Shown here: piece after piece, positions 17,571 through 25,710 of the stretch
Position numbering within the stretch: position 1 is the first letter of the stretch
Layout: the number at the start of each line of letters is the position of its first letter
Source: Pseudomonas sp. Teo4
GTDB taxonomy: Bacteria; Pseudomonadota; Gammaproteobacteria; Pseudomonadales; Pseudomonadaceae
NCBI RefSeq assembly: GCF_034387475.1
Contig: NZ_JAXCIL010000001.1
Coordinates: 2,790,001-2,854,000 of the forward strand
Length of the DNA stretch: 64,000 nucleotides
Direction: 5' to 3'
Position numbers and translations under genes: made by a program
The notes under the pieces: model-generated
Seen by the model: only the letters and a program-made list of their open reading frames with translations
Databases searched by the model: none
What the model was told of the DNA's origin: nothing

Positions 17571-18869
17571 TCATTTCTTGATCAAGACGCATGCCAATGC
17601 TGTGTCGAGAATGCTCAGGGCTTCGTCGACCTGTGCGTCGGTTGTCACCAAAGGTGCCAGGAAGCGCACCACGTTGCGGTGCACGCCGCACTTGATCACC
17701 AGCAGGCCGCCCGCCCTGGCCTGGTCGATGACCTGCTGGGTGAGGTCGGCATCGGGGCTTGCCAGCGCGTCATCCTTGACCAGTTCCATGGCGACCATGA
17801 AGCCTGTGGCACGCACATCGCCAATCTGCCGGTAGCGGGCCTGCAGCGCGCGCAGCCCGTCCGCCAGGCGCTGGCCAAGACGCTGCCCGCGCTCCACCAG
17901 CCCTTCGCGGGCATAGGTATCGATCACCGCCAGGGCCGCCGCGCAGGCCAAGGCGTTGCCACCGTAAGTGCCGCCCAGGCCACCCGGCAGTGGCGCGTCC
18001 ATGATCGCCGCACGCCCCACCACGCCCGACAGTGGCAGGCCGCCGGCCAGGCTCTTGGCCACCGTGACCAGGTCGGGCTGGATGCCGGAATGCTGGAAGC
18101 CGAACATCTTGCCGGTACGGCCAAAGCCGGTCTGGATCTCGTCGCAGATCAGCACGATGCCGTGTTGTTCGGTGAGGCTGCGCAGGGCCTGCATGAATTC
18201 GACCGGGGCGGCGAGGAAGCCGCCATCGCCCTGCACCGGCTCGATGATGATGGCTGCCACGCGTTCGGCTGCCACCTGGGTGGCCAGCAACTCGTGCAGC
18301 GCGGCAAGCGCCATCTCGGTACTTACCCCACGGTAGGCATCAGGATAGGGCGTGTGGAACACCTCGGGGGCGAACGGCCCGAAGTTCTGCTTGTACGGCT
18401 GGCTCATGCCGGTCAGGGTCGTGCCCAGCAACGTGCGGCCATGAAAACCGCCGCGAAACGCGATCACGGCCGAGCGCTTGGTGTGGGCGCGGGCGATCTT
18501 GATGGCGTTCTCGACCGCTTCGGCACCGGAGGTGAAAAACACCGCTTTGTGCGCTTGGTCACCGCCCACCATGTGCGACAGGCGCTTGGCCAGTTCGATG
18601 TAGGGCTGGTAGGCGACCACCTGGAAGCAGGCGTGGGTGATGCGCGCCAACTGGGCCTGCACGGCCGCGACCACGCTGGGGTGATTGTGGCCGATGTTGA
18701 GCACGCCGATGCCGCCGACGAAGTCCAGGTAGCGCCTGCCATCCACGTCCCAGGCCTCGGCGCCCTGGGCGCGGTCGATCACCACCGGGTGGGCGGTGAC
18801 GATACCGCGGGGCACGTACTGGTCGCGTTGATGCAACAGATGAGGGGCTTCGTCTACTTTGCTGTTCAT
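17571..18869 (-). CDS. gabT: 4-aminobutyrate-type (class III) aminotransferase
   Basis: PLP-dependent omega-aminotransferase of 432 aa. Fold markers in order: YLDFVGGIGVLNIGHNHPSV, the phosphate-binding FFTSGAEAVENAIKIAR, AFRGGFHGRTLLGTTLTG, ICDEIQTGFGRTGKMFG and the Schiff-base lysine in LVTVAKSLAGGLPLSGV. The pattern is that of GabT, which moves the amino group of GABA or a similar omega-amino acid to 2-oxoglutarate, giving a semialdehyde. AAGGGA precedes the ATG at 18869. The succinate-semialdehyde dehydrogenase-like gene 1.3 kb away would take the product. It is probably a second GabT specialised for this pathway. Confidence 0.88.
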   Translation of the reverse strand: MNSKVDEAPHLLHQRDQYVPRGIVTAHPVVIDRAQGAEAWDVDGRRYLDFVGGIGVLNIGHNHPSVVAAVQAQLARITHACFQVVAYQPYIELAKRLSHMVGGDQAHKAVFFTSGAEAVENAIKIARAHTKRSAVIAFRGGFHGRTLLGTTLTGMSQPYKQNFGPFAPEVFHTPYPDAYRGVSTEMALAALHELLATQVAAERVAAIIIEPVQGDGGFLAAPVEFMQALRSLTEQHGIVLICDEIQTGFGRTGKMFGFQHSGIQPDLVTVAKSLAGGLPLSGVVGRAAIMDAPLPGGLGGTYGGNALACAAALAVIDTYAREGLVERGQRLGQRLADGLRALQARYRQIGDVRATGFMVAMELVKDDALASPDADLTQQVIDQARAGGLLVIKCGVHRNVVRFLAPLVTTDAQVDEALSILDTALACVLIKK

Positions 18870-19155
18870 GGCATTTCCCTTTGAGGTGCCGAGCACTCGG
18901 CAAGTGGCTGCGATGGCAATCAGGTTAAAGGTTCGCTGGAGCCGACTTAGCCGAACTTGCCCGTCGAGAAACCCGGATCGACTGTTTTCACCCCTGCAAA
19001 CGGCAGAATCCATCAGCACCGGCAAGCACCGCCGAATCTGCTGGCCAGCGCTTGATTGCAGACGCCACGCGCCGCCAGGCCAAGCGCTTTCGACAGATCG
19101 TGCTCCGCCGCTCAGGCATTATGAAGACCCCTTTCAAGCCACCCAGGTACTGCAT

Positions 19156-20082
19156 ATGGCCCTGCTCTACAAAGCTGACCCCGTGCGCGGCGAACGATGG
19201 AAAGCCTTGTTCGCCGAACACGCCCCGGATATCGAATTTCGCATCTGGCCCGACATCGGCAACCCCGAAGACATCGAGTACCTCGCCGCCTGGCTGGCGC
19301 CGGACGACCTCGAGCAGACCTTGCCCAACCTCAAGGTGCTGTTCGCCCTGTCGGCGGGCGTCGACCAACTCGACCTGGGCCGTATTCCGCCAACGCTGCC
19401 GCTGGTGCGCTTGCTCGACCCCGGCATCAGCCAGGGCATGAGCGAGTACGCTTGCTTCGCGGTGCTGGGGCTGCACCGCGACATGCTGCGCTATCGTCAG
19501 CAACAGCTGCTTGGGCAATGGCAGGCCCATCACCTGGTACCGGCCGCGAAACGACGCATTGGGGTGATGGGGTTGGGGCTGCAGGCGCAGCATATTCTGT
19601 CGAGCCTCAAACCTTTCGGCTTCGCCCTGTCGGGCTGGGCGCGCAGCCAGCATCACATTCAGGGCGTGAGCTGCCATGCCGGCGTCGAACAGCTGCCAGC
19701 CTTCCTCGCCCAGTGCGACATCCTGCTGTGCGCATTGCCCTTGACCGGGCAGACCCAGGGGATCCTGAACCGTGAACTGTTCGAGCAGTTGCCCCCCGGT
19801 GCGGCGCTGATCAACATGGGCCGTGGCGGCCACCTGGTGGAGCAGGACCTGCTGGACGCACTGGACAGCGGCCAGCTCAGTGCGGCGGTGCTCGATGTAC
19901 TGCAACAGGAGCCAGCGGCCGCACAACACCCGTTCTGGAAACACCCGAACATTCTGCTGACGCCGCACATTGCCGCCATGACCCAACCTGAAAGCGCCTT
20001 CCCCAACCTGCTGGAAAACATCCGGCGCTTCGCGCGTGGCGAGCCCATGCAAGGGCTGGTGGACCGTCAACAAGGGTACTGA
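19156..20082 (+). CDS. GhrA-type glyoxylate/hydroxypyruvate (2-hydroxyacid) reductase
   Basis: D-isomer 2-hydroxyacid dehydrogenase of 308 aa in the GhrA group. It has FALSAGVDQLDL, the nucleotide fold RRIGVMGLGLQAQHILSSLK (the third glycine of GxGxxG is replaced by Ala), INMGRGGHLVEQDLLDALDS, and the catalytic His in LLTPHIAAMTQPE. It would reduce glyoxylate, hydroxypyruvate or another 2-keto acid with NAD(P)H. It is the only plus-strand gene in this part of the cluster, divergent from gabT. A keto acid released by the opine-type dehydrogenase is a plausible substrate. Confidence 0.84.
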   Translation: MALLYKADPVRGERWKALFAEHAPDIEFRIWPDIGNPEDIEYLAAWLAPDDLEQTLPNLKVLFALSAGVDQLDLGRIPPTLPLVRLLDPGISQGMSEYACFAVLGLHRDMLRYRQQQLLGQWQAHHLVPAAKRRIGVMGLGLQAQHILSSLKPFGFALSGWARSQHHIQGVSCHAGVEQLPAFLAQCDILLCALPLTGQTQGILNRELFEQLPPGAALINMGRGGHLVEQDLLDALDSGQLSAAVLDVLQQEPAAAQHPFWKHPNILLTPHIAAMTQPESAFPNLLENIRRFARGEPMQGLVDRQQGY

Positions 20083-20088
20083 CCCGCG

Positions 20089-20116
20089 GGTGGACGCGCA
20101 GCGTCTGGCGTCCACC
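20089..20116. terminator. Hairpin between convergent ghrA-like and gabD-like genes
   Basis: GGTGGACGC and GCGTCCACC form a perfect 9-bp stem around a 10-nt loop in the 54-bp gap between convergent genes. There is no T-run, so it may be a weak bidirectional terminator. Confidence 0.55.
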
Positions 20117-20136
20117 GTCGCCCCAGGCCGCCAGGT

Positions 20137-21594
20137 TCAAAGGCCGCCTACATGAAACGCCTTGACCTCCAGGTACTCGTCCAGCCCAAGGCTGGAACCC
20201 TCGCGGCCCAGGCCTGACTGCTTGATGCCACCAAACGGCGCCACTTCCATGGAAATGATGCCGGTGTTCAAGCCAACCATGCCGAACTCCAGCGCCTCGC
20301 CAAAGCGCCAGGCACGGCTGAGGTTCTGGGTGAAGTAGTAGGCACCCAGCCCATAAGGCGTGGCATTGGCCAGGGCCAACGCCTCGGCTTCATCGGTGAA
20401 ACGCATCAGCGGCGCCACCGGGCCGAAGGTTTCCTCGTTGGCCAGCAGCATGCCGGCATGGGTGTCCCCCAGCACCGTCGGTTGCACGAACTGCTGGTCG
20501 GCCTGGACACTGCCACCGAACAACAGCTTTGCCCCCCGGCTCAGCGCATCGTCGATATGGCGGGCCACCTTGTCGACGGCGGCGGCATTGATCAACGGGC
20601 CAATGGTCACCCCGTCCTGCAGGCCATTGCCGACCTTGAGCCTGGCCACCTCCTCCACCAGACGCTGGGCGAAACGCTCGTAGATCCCGGCCTGCACCAG
20701 AATGCGGTTGGCGCACACACAGGTTTGTCCGGCGTTGCGAAACTTGCTCTGCATCACCCCCGCGACCGCCTGCTCAAGGTCGGCGTCATCGAACACGATG
20801 AACGGGGCGTTGCCGCCCAGCTCCAGGCTCAGGCGCTTGATGTGTTCGGCGCTCTGGCGCATCAACAGGCGCCCGACCGCCGTGGAGCCGGTGAAGGAGA
20901 TCTTGCGCACCGCCGGGCTTTCGGTCAGCGCCTGGCCGATACCCACGGGCATGCCGGTGACGACACTGAACACCCCAGCCGGAATGCCAACCCGCTCGGC
21001 CAGCACCGCCAGCGCCAGTGCCGACAGCGGTGTGAGGTCGGACGGTTTGACGATGATCGGGCAGCCCGCTGCCAGCGCCGGCGCGCACTTGCGGGTGATC
21101 ATCGCGTTGGGGAAGTTCCAAGGGGTGATGGCGGCGCACACACCCACCGGCTGCTTGATGGTCATCACGCGGCGGTCGTCGCTGGGTGCAGGCAGTGTCT
21201 GGCCATAGGCGCGGCGGGCCTCTTCGGCAAACCATTTGACGAAGCTGGCGCCATAACGCACTTCGCCCTTGGCTTCGCTGAGCGGCTTGCCCTGCTCGCG
21301 GGTCATGATCAGTGCCAGGTCGTCGAGGTTGTCGAGCATGGCCTGGTACCAGCGCTCCAGCAGCTGTGCTCGCGCAGCGGCAGGAAGCGCCCGCCAGGCC
21401 GGCCAGGCCCGTTCGGCGGCGTCGATGGCGCGTTGGGTTTCTGCCGCTTGCAGGGCCGGCACATGGGCCAGGCATTCACCGCTGGCGGGGTCGAGAATCG
21501 CCAGCGTCGCGCCATCGTCGGCGCTGATCCACTGGCCATCGACGTAGGCACGTTCCGCCAGCAGGCTGGGGTCTTTCAGTTGAGTATTCAGCAT
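20137..21594 (-). CDS. gabD: Succinate-semialdehyde dehydrogenase-type aldehyde dehydrogenase
   Basis: NAD(P)-dependent aldehyde dehydrogenase of 485 aa in the GabD group. Visible are AAITPWNFPNAMITRKCAPA, the general-base motif LSLELGGNAPFIVFDDAD, and the catalytic Cys in FRNAGQTCVCANRILVQ (double Cys spacing as in GabD). The C-terminal GGIKQSGLGREGSSLGLDEY also matches. It would oxidise succinate semialdehyde to succinate, completing the gabT reaction. The ATG at 21594 lies next to an inverted repeat that overlaps its ribosome-binding site. Confidence 0.9.
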   Translation of the reverse strand: MLNTQLKDPSLLAERAYVDGQWISADDGATLAILDPASGECLAHVPALQAAETQRAIDAAERAWPAWRALPAAARAQLLERWYQAMLDNLDDLALIMTREQGKPLSEAKGEVRYGASFVKWFAEEARRAYGQTLPAPSDDRRVMTIKQPVGVCAAITPWNFPNAMITRKCAPALAAGCPIIVKPSDLTPLSALALAVLAERVGIPAGVFSVVTGMPVGIGQALTESPAVRKISFTGSTAVGRLLMRQSAEHIKRLSLELGGNAPFIVFDDADLEQAVAGVMQSKFRNAGQTCVCANRILVQAGIYERFAQRLVEEVARLKVGNGLQDGVTIGPLINAAAVDKVARHIDDALSRGAKLLFGGSVQADQQFVQPTVLGDTHAGMLLANEETFGPVAPLMRFTDEAEALALANATPYGLGAYYFTQNLSRAWRFGEALEFGMVGLNTGIISMEVAPFGGIKQSGLGREGSSLGLDEYLEVKAFHVGGL

Positions 21595-21600
21595 GATCGG

Positions 21601-21650
21601 ATCCTGTTCCAAGACATTAGCCAGTCTATGCAGGTGCCTTGGAACAGGAT
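21601..21650 (-). promoter_or_regulatory. 13-bp inverted repeat covering the gabD-like ribosome site
   Basis: ATCCTGTTCCAAG (21601-21613) and CTTGGAACAGGAT (21638-21650) are perfect 13-bp inverted arms with a 24-nt spacer. In the gabD-like mRNA the start-proximal arm contains the AGGA ribosome site, 8 nt before the ATG, so the hairpin would hide it. As DNA it could instead be an operator pair or, read in the other sense, an end-of-operon structure after the deacylase gene. Confidence 0.65.
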
Positions 21651-21708
21651 GCTGAAAGCACGGCGCAGGCAGCGGCAGATGCTGAAATTCGTGCCTGCGC
21701 GGCAGGCT

Positions 21709-22866
21709 CTACTGCTTCAGCGACGCAAGCAGCGTCTGCAGGAACTGCTCGCCCGCCTGCAGCTGGCTGACCTCGATGAACTCGTCAGGCTTGTGCGCCT
21801 GCTCGATCGAGCCGGGGCCGCAGACCACCACTGGCACATCGAGGCGGTTGGCGAACAGCCCGCCCTCGGTGCCGAACGACACCTTGATGTGACGGGTATC
21901 CGGTACCGCGAAGCTGTGCATCAAGCGCACCGCCTCGACACTGGGGTGAGTATCCAACCCCGGGTACTCGTTCATCACCTCGATGTCTATCGCCGCAGCG
22001 GCAGACACTTGCTTCGCTTCGCGCACCAACGCCTCGGCACGCTCGCGCAACTCACCCAGCAAGCGCTCCGGGTCGTCGGCGGGCAGGTTGCGGAACTCGA
22101 ACTCCAGGGTGCACAGGTTCGGCACGATGTTCAGTGCCTTGCCACCGTCGATACGGCCGATGTGCAGCGTGCTGTAGGGCACATCGTAACCCTCGTCCCG
22201 TGTGCCCTGCTGCTGGATTCGATGCTGGCTTTCGCGCAACACCGACATGAAGTCGCTGGCCAGGTGAATGGCATTGACCGCCTGCGGTGCCAGCGATGAG
22301 TGCGCTTCCTGGCCATGGCAGCAGACGCGGTACGAACTTTTACCCTTGTGACCCAGGGCGAACTGCATCTGGGTGGGTTCGCCGACCACACACAGGAACG
22401 GGCGCAAAGGCGCCAGGTCGAGCACGTCCAGCAGGCGCCGAACCCCAACACAGCCGATCTCTTCGTCGTGTGACAGCGCCAATTGCAGCGGTCGGGTCAA
22501 CGGCTGCTGCGCGGCTTCGATCATCGCGTCGATGGCCAGCGCGATGAAGCCTTTCATGTCGCAGGTCCCACGGCCATACACGCGCCCGTCCCTGACCGTG
22601 GCCTCGAACGCCGGCAGCGTCCAGGCCTGGCCCGCGGCCGGTACCACATCGGTATGGCCGGACAACACGATGCCAGGCAGCTCACGCGGGCCGACGCTGG
22701 CGAACAGGTTGGCCTTGCGACCGCTTTCATCCTTGACGATCAACGACTCGATGCCGTGGCTGGCAAGCAGTGCGCGCACGTAGTCGATCAACGCCAGGTT
22801 CGACTCGCTGGAGACGGTATCGAAGGCCACCAGCCGCTTGAGAATATCCAGTACACGCGTTTTCAT
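21709..22866 (-). CDS. M20-family deacylase (ArgE/acetylornithine deacetylase-like)
   Basis: Zinc-dependent amidohydrolase of 385 aa, M20 peptidase family. Metal and catalytic residues are visible in IVLSGHTDVVPAAGQ (His-x-Asp), GRGTCDMKGFIALAI (bridging Asp), ALSHDEEIGCVG (Glu-Glu) and the distal His in GSIEQAHKPDEF. The pattern is ArgE-like rather than DapE-like, so it should remove an N-acyl group from an amino acid such as an acylated ornithine. It is the last gene of the transporter-dehydrogenase operon, with its ATG sharing one base with the preceding stop (TGATG). This context points to catabolism, not arginine biosynthesis. Confidence 0.86.
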   Translation of the reverse strand: MKTRVLDILKRLVAFDTVSSESNLALIDYVRALLASHGIESLIVKDESGRKANLFASVGPRELPGIVLSGHTDVVPAAGQAWTLPAFEATVRDGRVYGRGTCDMKGFIALAIDAMIEAAQQPLTRPLQLALSHDEEIGCVGVRRLLDVLDLAPLRPFLCVVGEPTQMQFALGHKGKSSYRVCCHGQEAHSSLAPQAVNAIHLASDFMSVLRESQHRIQQQGTRDEGYDVPYSTLHIGRIDGGKALNIVPNLCTLEFEFRNLPADDPERLLGELRERAEALVREAKQVSAAAAIDIEVMNEYPGLDTHPSVEAVRLMHSFAVPDTRHIKVSFGTEGGLFANRLDVPVVVCGPGSIEQAHKPDEFIEVSQLQAGEQFLQTLLASLKQ

Positions 22867-24047
22867 CAGGCTTTGCTCACGCTATGAAGGGCTAACCGCT
22901 CACCCGCCTGCACGGCAGGCTGCGGCGAAAACCGACGGACATCGAACGGCGCCACATGGGTGCTGGTCTGCCCGGTACTCATCCACTCGGCCATCACATC
23001 CCCTACGCCTGGGCCCAGCTGGAAGCCATGCCCGCAGAAGCCAAAGGCATAGAACAGGCCGTCCACCTTGCCGCTGGCGCTGATCACCGGCAGCGAGTCG
23101 GGCGTGTAGCTTTCGATGCCGCTCCACACCCGAATGATGTTCAGGTTCACTGCAGCCGGCAGCAGCCGTTGCATCTGTTCGATCTGGTTGAGGGTGCTGC
23201 GCGGTTCCACCTGGACGCGCCGGGTGAGCATGTCCGGACGGCTGCGATAGCCCCCGCCGATGACGATGTTGCCGCGGGCGATCTGCCGGAAGTAGATCAC
23301 CTCCTCCGGAATCTTGGTGAACACCCCGATCACGGTCGGCAGCGAGTAAGGCACCGGCTCGGTGACCGCCATTTGCGGGCCGTGGGTTTCCAGCGGTACC
23401 GGCTCGCCGAACTGTTCGGACAGCTTCGAGCCCCACGCACCGGCGGTGATCAGCAATTGCTCGGCGATGAACAACTGGCCATCGACCGTGGTGACATGAA
23501 ACTGCCCGGCAATTTTCTGCACATCGCGGACCTCGGTGTGCTCCTCGACCCGCGCCCCGGCCCGAACGGCCGCACGGGCAAACGCCGGGGCGGCCAGACG
23601 CGGGTTCGCATGGCCGTCGTGAGGCGCATAGGAGCCGGCTTTCACCTCTGGCCCGAGAAACCCGAAACGCTCATGCAAGGCCTTGCCGGTGATCACCTCA
23701 AGGTCCAGCGCCCGGGCTTCAGGCGCAGCGGCGTAGGCGCGCAATTCTTCGATGTGCGCTTCGTCGTAGCACACCCGCATGTGGCCACTGGGCAGGAATT
23801 CGAGGTCTTCGCCAATCAGTTCCGGCAAGCGCTTCCACAACGCCCAGGAGCGGTTGGCCAGGTCCAGCTGACACAGGGCGCGTCCCTGGCGACGAACGTT
23901 GCCGAAGTTCACGCCACTGGCGTACTGGCCAATCTGGTCACGTTCCAGCAGCGTGACGGAACGCCCACGCTGACGCAGGAAAAACGCCGACGCGGCGCCC
24001 ATGAAGCCCCCGCCCACGATCAGGACATCGCTTTTGTGCGCCTTCAT
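22866..24047 (-). CDS. FAD-dependent dehydrogenase, opine-oxidase/HcnC-like catalytic subunit
   Basis: Flavoprotein of 393 aa of the DAO family, matching the catalytic subunit of heterotrimeric enzymes such as opine oxidases, hydrogen cyanide synthase and D-hydroxyproline dehydrogenase. FAD-binding DVLIVGGGFMGAASAFFLRQ is at residues 7-26, GVNFGNVRRQGRA follows, and GFCGHGFQLGPGVGD is near the C-terminus. It would oxidise a secondary amine or amino acid and pass electrons to its partners. The start overlaps the end of the 458-aa flavoprotein gene by 4 nt (ATGA). Confidence 0.85.
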   Translation of the reverse strand: MKAHKSDVLIVGGGFMGAASAFFLRQRGRSVTLLERDQIGQYASGVNFGNVRRQGRALCQLDLANRSWALWKRLPELIGEDLEFLPSGHMRVCYDEAHIEELRAYAAAPEARALDLEVITGKALHERFGFLGPEVKAGSYAPHDGHANPRLAAPAFARAAVRAGARVEEHTEVRDVQKIAGQFHVTTVDGQLFIAEQLLITAGAWGSKLSEQFGEPVPLETHGPQMAVTEPVPYSLPTVIGVFTKIPEEVIYFRQIARGNIVIGGGYRSRPDMLTRRVQVEPRSTLNQIEQMQRLLPAAVNLNIIRVWSGIESYTPDSLPVISASGKVDGLFYAFGFCGHGFQLGPGVGDVMAEWMSTGQTSTHVAPFDVRRFSPQPAVQAGERLALHSVSKA

Positions 24048-25420
24048 GAGGACACCTCGTGTTTGTGCATCGACAAGGGTTTGACCGGTGCCTGGCCACG
24101 TTGACGGCCTACGATTTCCACGGCAACGCCCGCCTCGGCCGCAATGATCTGCGCCCCCGCCTGCGAGCAGTAACGCCCCTGGCAACGGCCCATGCCGACC
24201 CGGCTGAAGGCCTTGGCCCGGTTGACTTCGCACGCGCCCTTCTCGCGCACCACCGCACGCAGCTCTCCGGCGCTGATCATTTCGCAGCGACAGACAATGG
24301 CCTCGTCCGGCAGGGCCTTGGCCTGGGCTGCAGGCCATGGAAACGCCTCGCACAGGCCGACGCGAAACTGCTCCATCACCGCCAGCGACTGCCTGCACGC
24401 CTGTTGGGCACTGGCGTCCGCGGGCCGCTGCAGGTCGTTCAGCACGGCCATCGCAGCCAACCGGCCAGCCTGCTCGGCGGCATCGGCGCCACGCACCCGG
24501 GTGCCATCCCCTGCGGCATACACACCTTCAACCGAGGTGCGGCCATCTTCATCGAGCGCCAGCATCCACTGCCCGGACACTTCATCGAACTGCATCCGGC
24601 AACCGGCCAGGTCCGCCAGCTGGGTTTCCGGGCGCAGGTGGTAACCCAATGCCAGTGCATCGCATTGAATCTGCAACTGCTGGCCATCGGCGCGGTTGAT
24701 ACGTACCCCGCTGACGCCCTGCTGGCCATCCCCAAGGATTTCCAGCGGCTGAACGCCCAGCAGCACCGGAACCTTGGCCCGGTACAGGCGCGCCAGCAAC
24801 TTCATGCCTTCGAACAGCACACCGGGCCGGGCCAGCAACTTGGGCAAGGCCTTGATGCGCTTGCTCAGGGGCGAGGTGTCGAGTACCGCCGCCACCTTGG
24901 CACCCGCCTTGAGGTACTGGCTGGCGACCAGGTACAGCAGCGGTCCGCTGCCCATGAACACCACGTTGTGCCCGATCGACACCGACTGCGCCTTCAGCGC
25001 GATCTGCGCCCCGCCCAGGCTGTAGGTGCCCGGCTGTTGCCAACCCAGCAGTGGCATCAGCCGGTCGGTCGCGCCGGTACACAGAATCAGCGCGTCGTAC
25101 TCGACCACCGAATGCCGGCCCTGGCTGACGCAGTGCAACTGCCCCGGCGTGAGGTTCCAGACCAAGGTGTCGGGGCGGTAGTCGATCTGCCCGCGCAACC
25201 GGTCGAAGCACTGGTGCAGCGCCTTGGCCTTGTCAGCCTCGCTACCGTACAGAGCCTTGTAGTCACGGCTGAACCCTTCCGGCTGGCGCCGATAGATCTG
25301 CCCGCCATCGCGGCGGTTCTCGTCGATCAGCACAGGCTTGATGCCTGCCTCGAGCAAGGTGTGTGCACAGCGTGTGCCGGCAGGCCCGGCGCCGACGATG
25401 ACTACCCGCGCAGTGGCCAT
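24044..25420 (-). CDS. Opine-oxidase/HcnB-like NAD(P)/FAD subunit with C-terminal [2Fe-2S] domain
   Basis: A 458-aa pyridine-nucleotide-disulfide-type flavoprotein. The FAD motif VVIVGAGPAGTRCAHTLLEA is N-terminal, DALILCTGATDRLMPLLGW and GVYAAGDGTRVRGADAAEQ follow. A BFD-like iron-sulfur region at the end has Cys residues in IVCRCEMIS and GMGRCQGRYCSQ. This is the middle, electron-transferring subunit of the three-part dehydrogenase. It overlaps the small ferredoxin-like gene by 19 nt and the catalytic subunit by 4 nt, so stoichiometric synthesis is likely. Confidence 0.86.
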   Translation of the reverse strand: MATARVVIVGAGPAGTRCAHTLLEAGIKPVLIDENRRDGGQIYRRQPEGFSRDYKALYGSEADKAKALHQCFDRLRGQIDYRPDTLVWNLTPGQLHCVSQGRHSVVEYDALILCTGATDRLMPLLGWQQPGTYSLGGAQIALKAQSVSIGHNVVFMGSGPLLYLVASQYLKAGAKVAAVLDTSPLSKRIKALPKLLARPGVLFEGMKLLARLYRAKVPVLLGVQPLEILGDGQQGVSGVRINRADGQQLQIQCDALALGYHLRPETQLADLAGCRMQFDEVSGQWMLALDEDGRTSVEGVYAAGDGTRVRGADAAEQAGRLAAMAVLNDLQRPADASAQQACRQSLAVMEQFRVGLCEAFPWPAAQAKALPDEAIVCRCEMISAGELRAVVREKGACEVNRAKAFSRVGMGRCQGRYCSQAGAQIIAAEAGVAVEIVGRQRGQAPVKPLSMHKHEVSS

Positions 25421-25710
25421 GTTGCCTCCGGTTGGTGGGTGACGATATCCAGTCCTTCACGGACTTCGCTGGAGCAGGCCCGCAGGCGCTCACCGCTGCG
25501 CGTCCAGACCCAGCAGTCCTGGCACGCGCCCATCAGGCAGAACCCGGCACGACGCCCCGGGTCGAACTCCGACTCGCGCAGCGACGCGCCTTGGGTCAAC
25601 AGCGCGACCATCAGGGTGTCGCCCTGCAATGCCTCGACCGGTGCGCCATCGACAATCAACCTGACCGTCGAGCGTTCACGCTCTCCCAACCTTGCAAACC
25701 GCCCTTTCAT
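25402..25710 (-). CDS. Small [2Fe-2S] subunit of the opine-oxidase-like dehydrogenase (HcnA-like)
   Basis: A 102-aa ferredoxin-like protein with a plant-type cluster motif in FCLMGACQDCWVW (C-x4-C-x2-C) and a fourth Cys in LRACSSEV. The N-terminal half is a beta-grasp region (STVRLIVDGAPVEAL, GDTLMVALL). Start ATG at 25710 overlaps the ATPase gene stop by 4 nt. With the two flavoproteins after it, the order small Fe-S, large flavoprotein, catalytic flavoprotein equals the hcnABC and D-hydroxyproline dehydrogenase layouts. Confidence 0.87.
   Translation of the reverse strand: MKGRFARLGERERSTVRLIVDGAPVEALQGDTLMVALLTQGASLRESEFDPGRRAGFCLMGACQDCWVWTRSGERLRACSSEVREGLDIVTHQPEATWPLRG

Noticed and set aside
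16294..22866. Ectoine degradation (doe-type) locus because of Lrp, aminotransferase, aldehyde dehydrogenase and M20 deacetylase
   Set aside because: The ectoine hydrolase (M24 family) and ectoine-type transporters are missing, and the deacylase is in a different operon with an opine-oxidase-like enzyme.
22866..25710. True hydrogen cyanide synthase hcnABC
   Set aside because: Order and folds match, but the context is an importer and deacylase operon. The same three-subunit plan is shared by opine oxidases and D-hydroxyproline dehydrogenases, so cyanide production is not supported.
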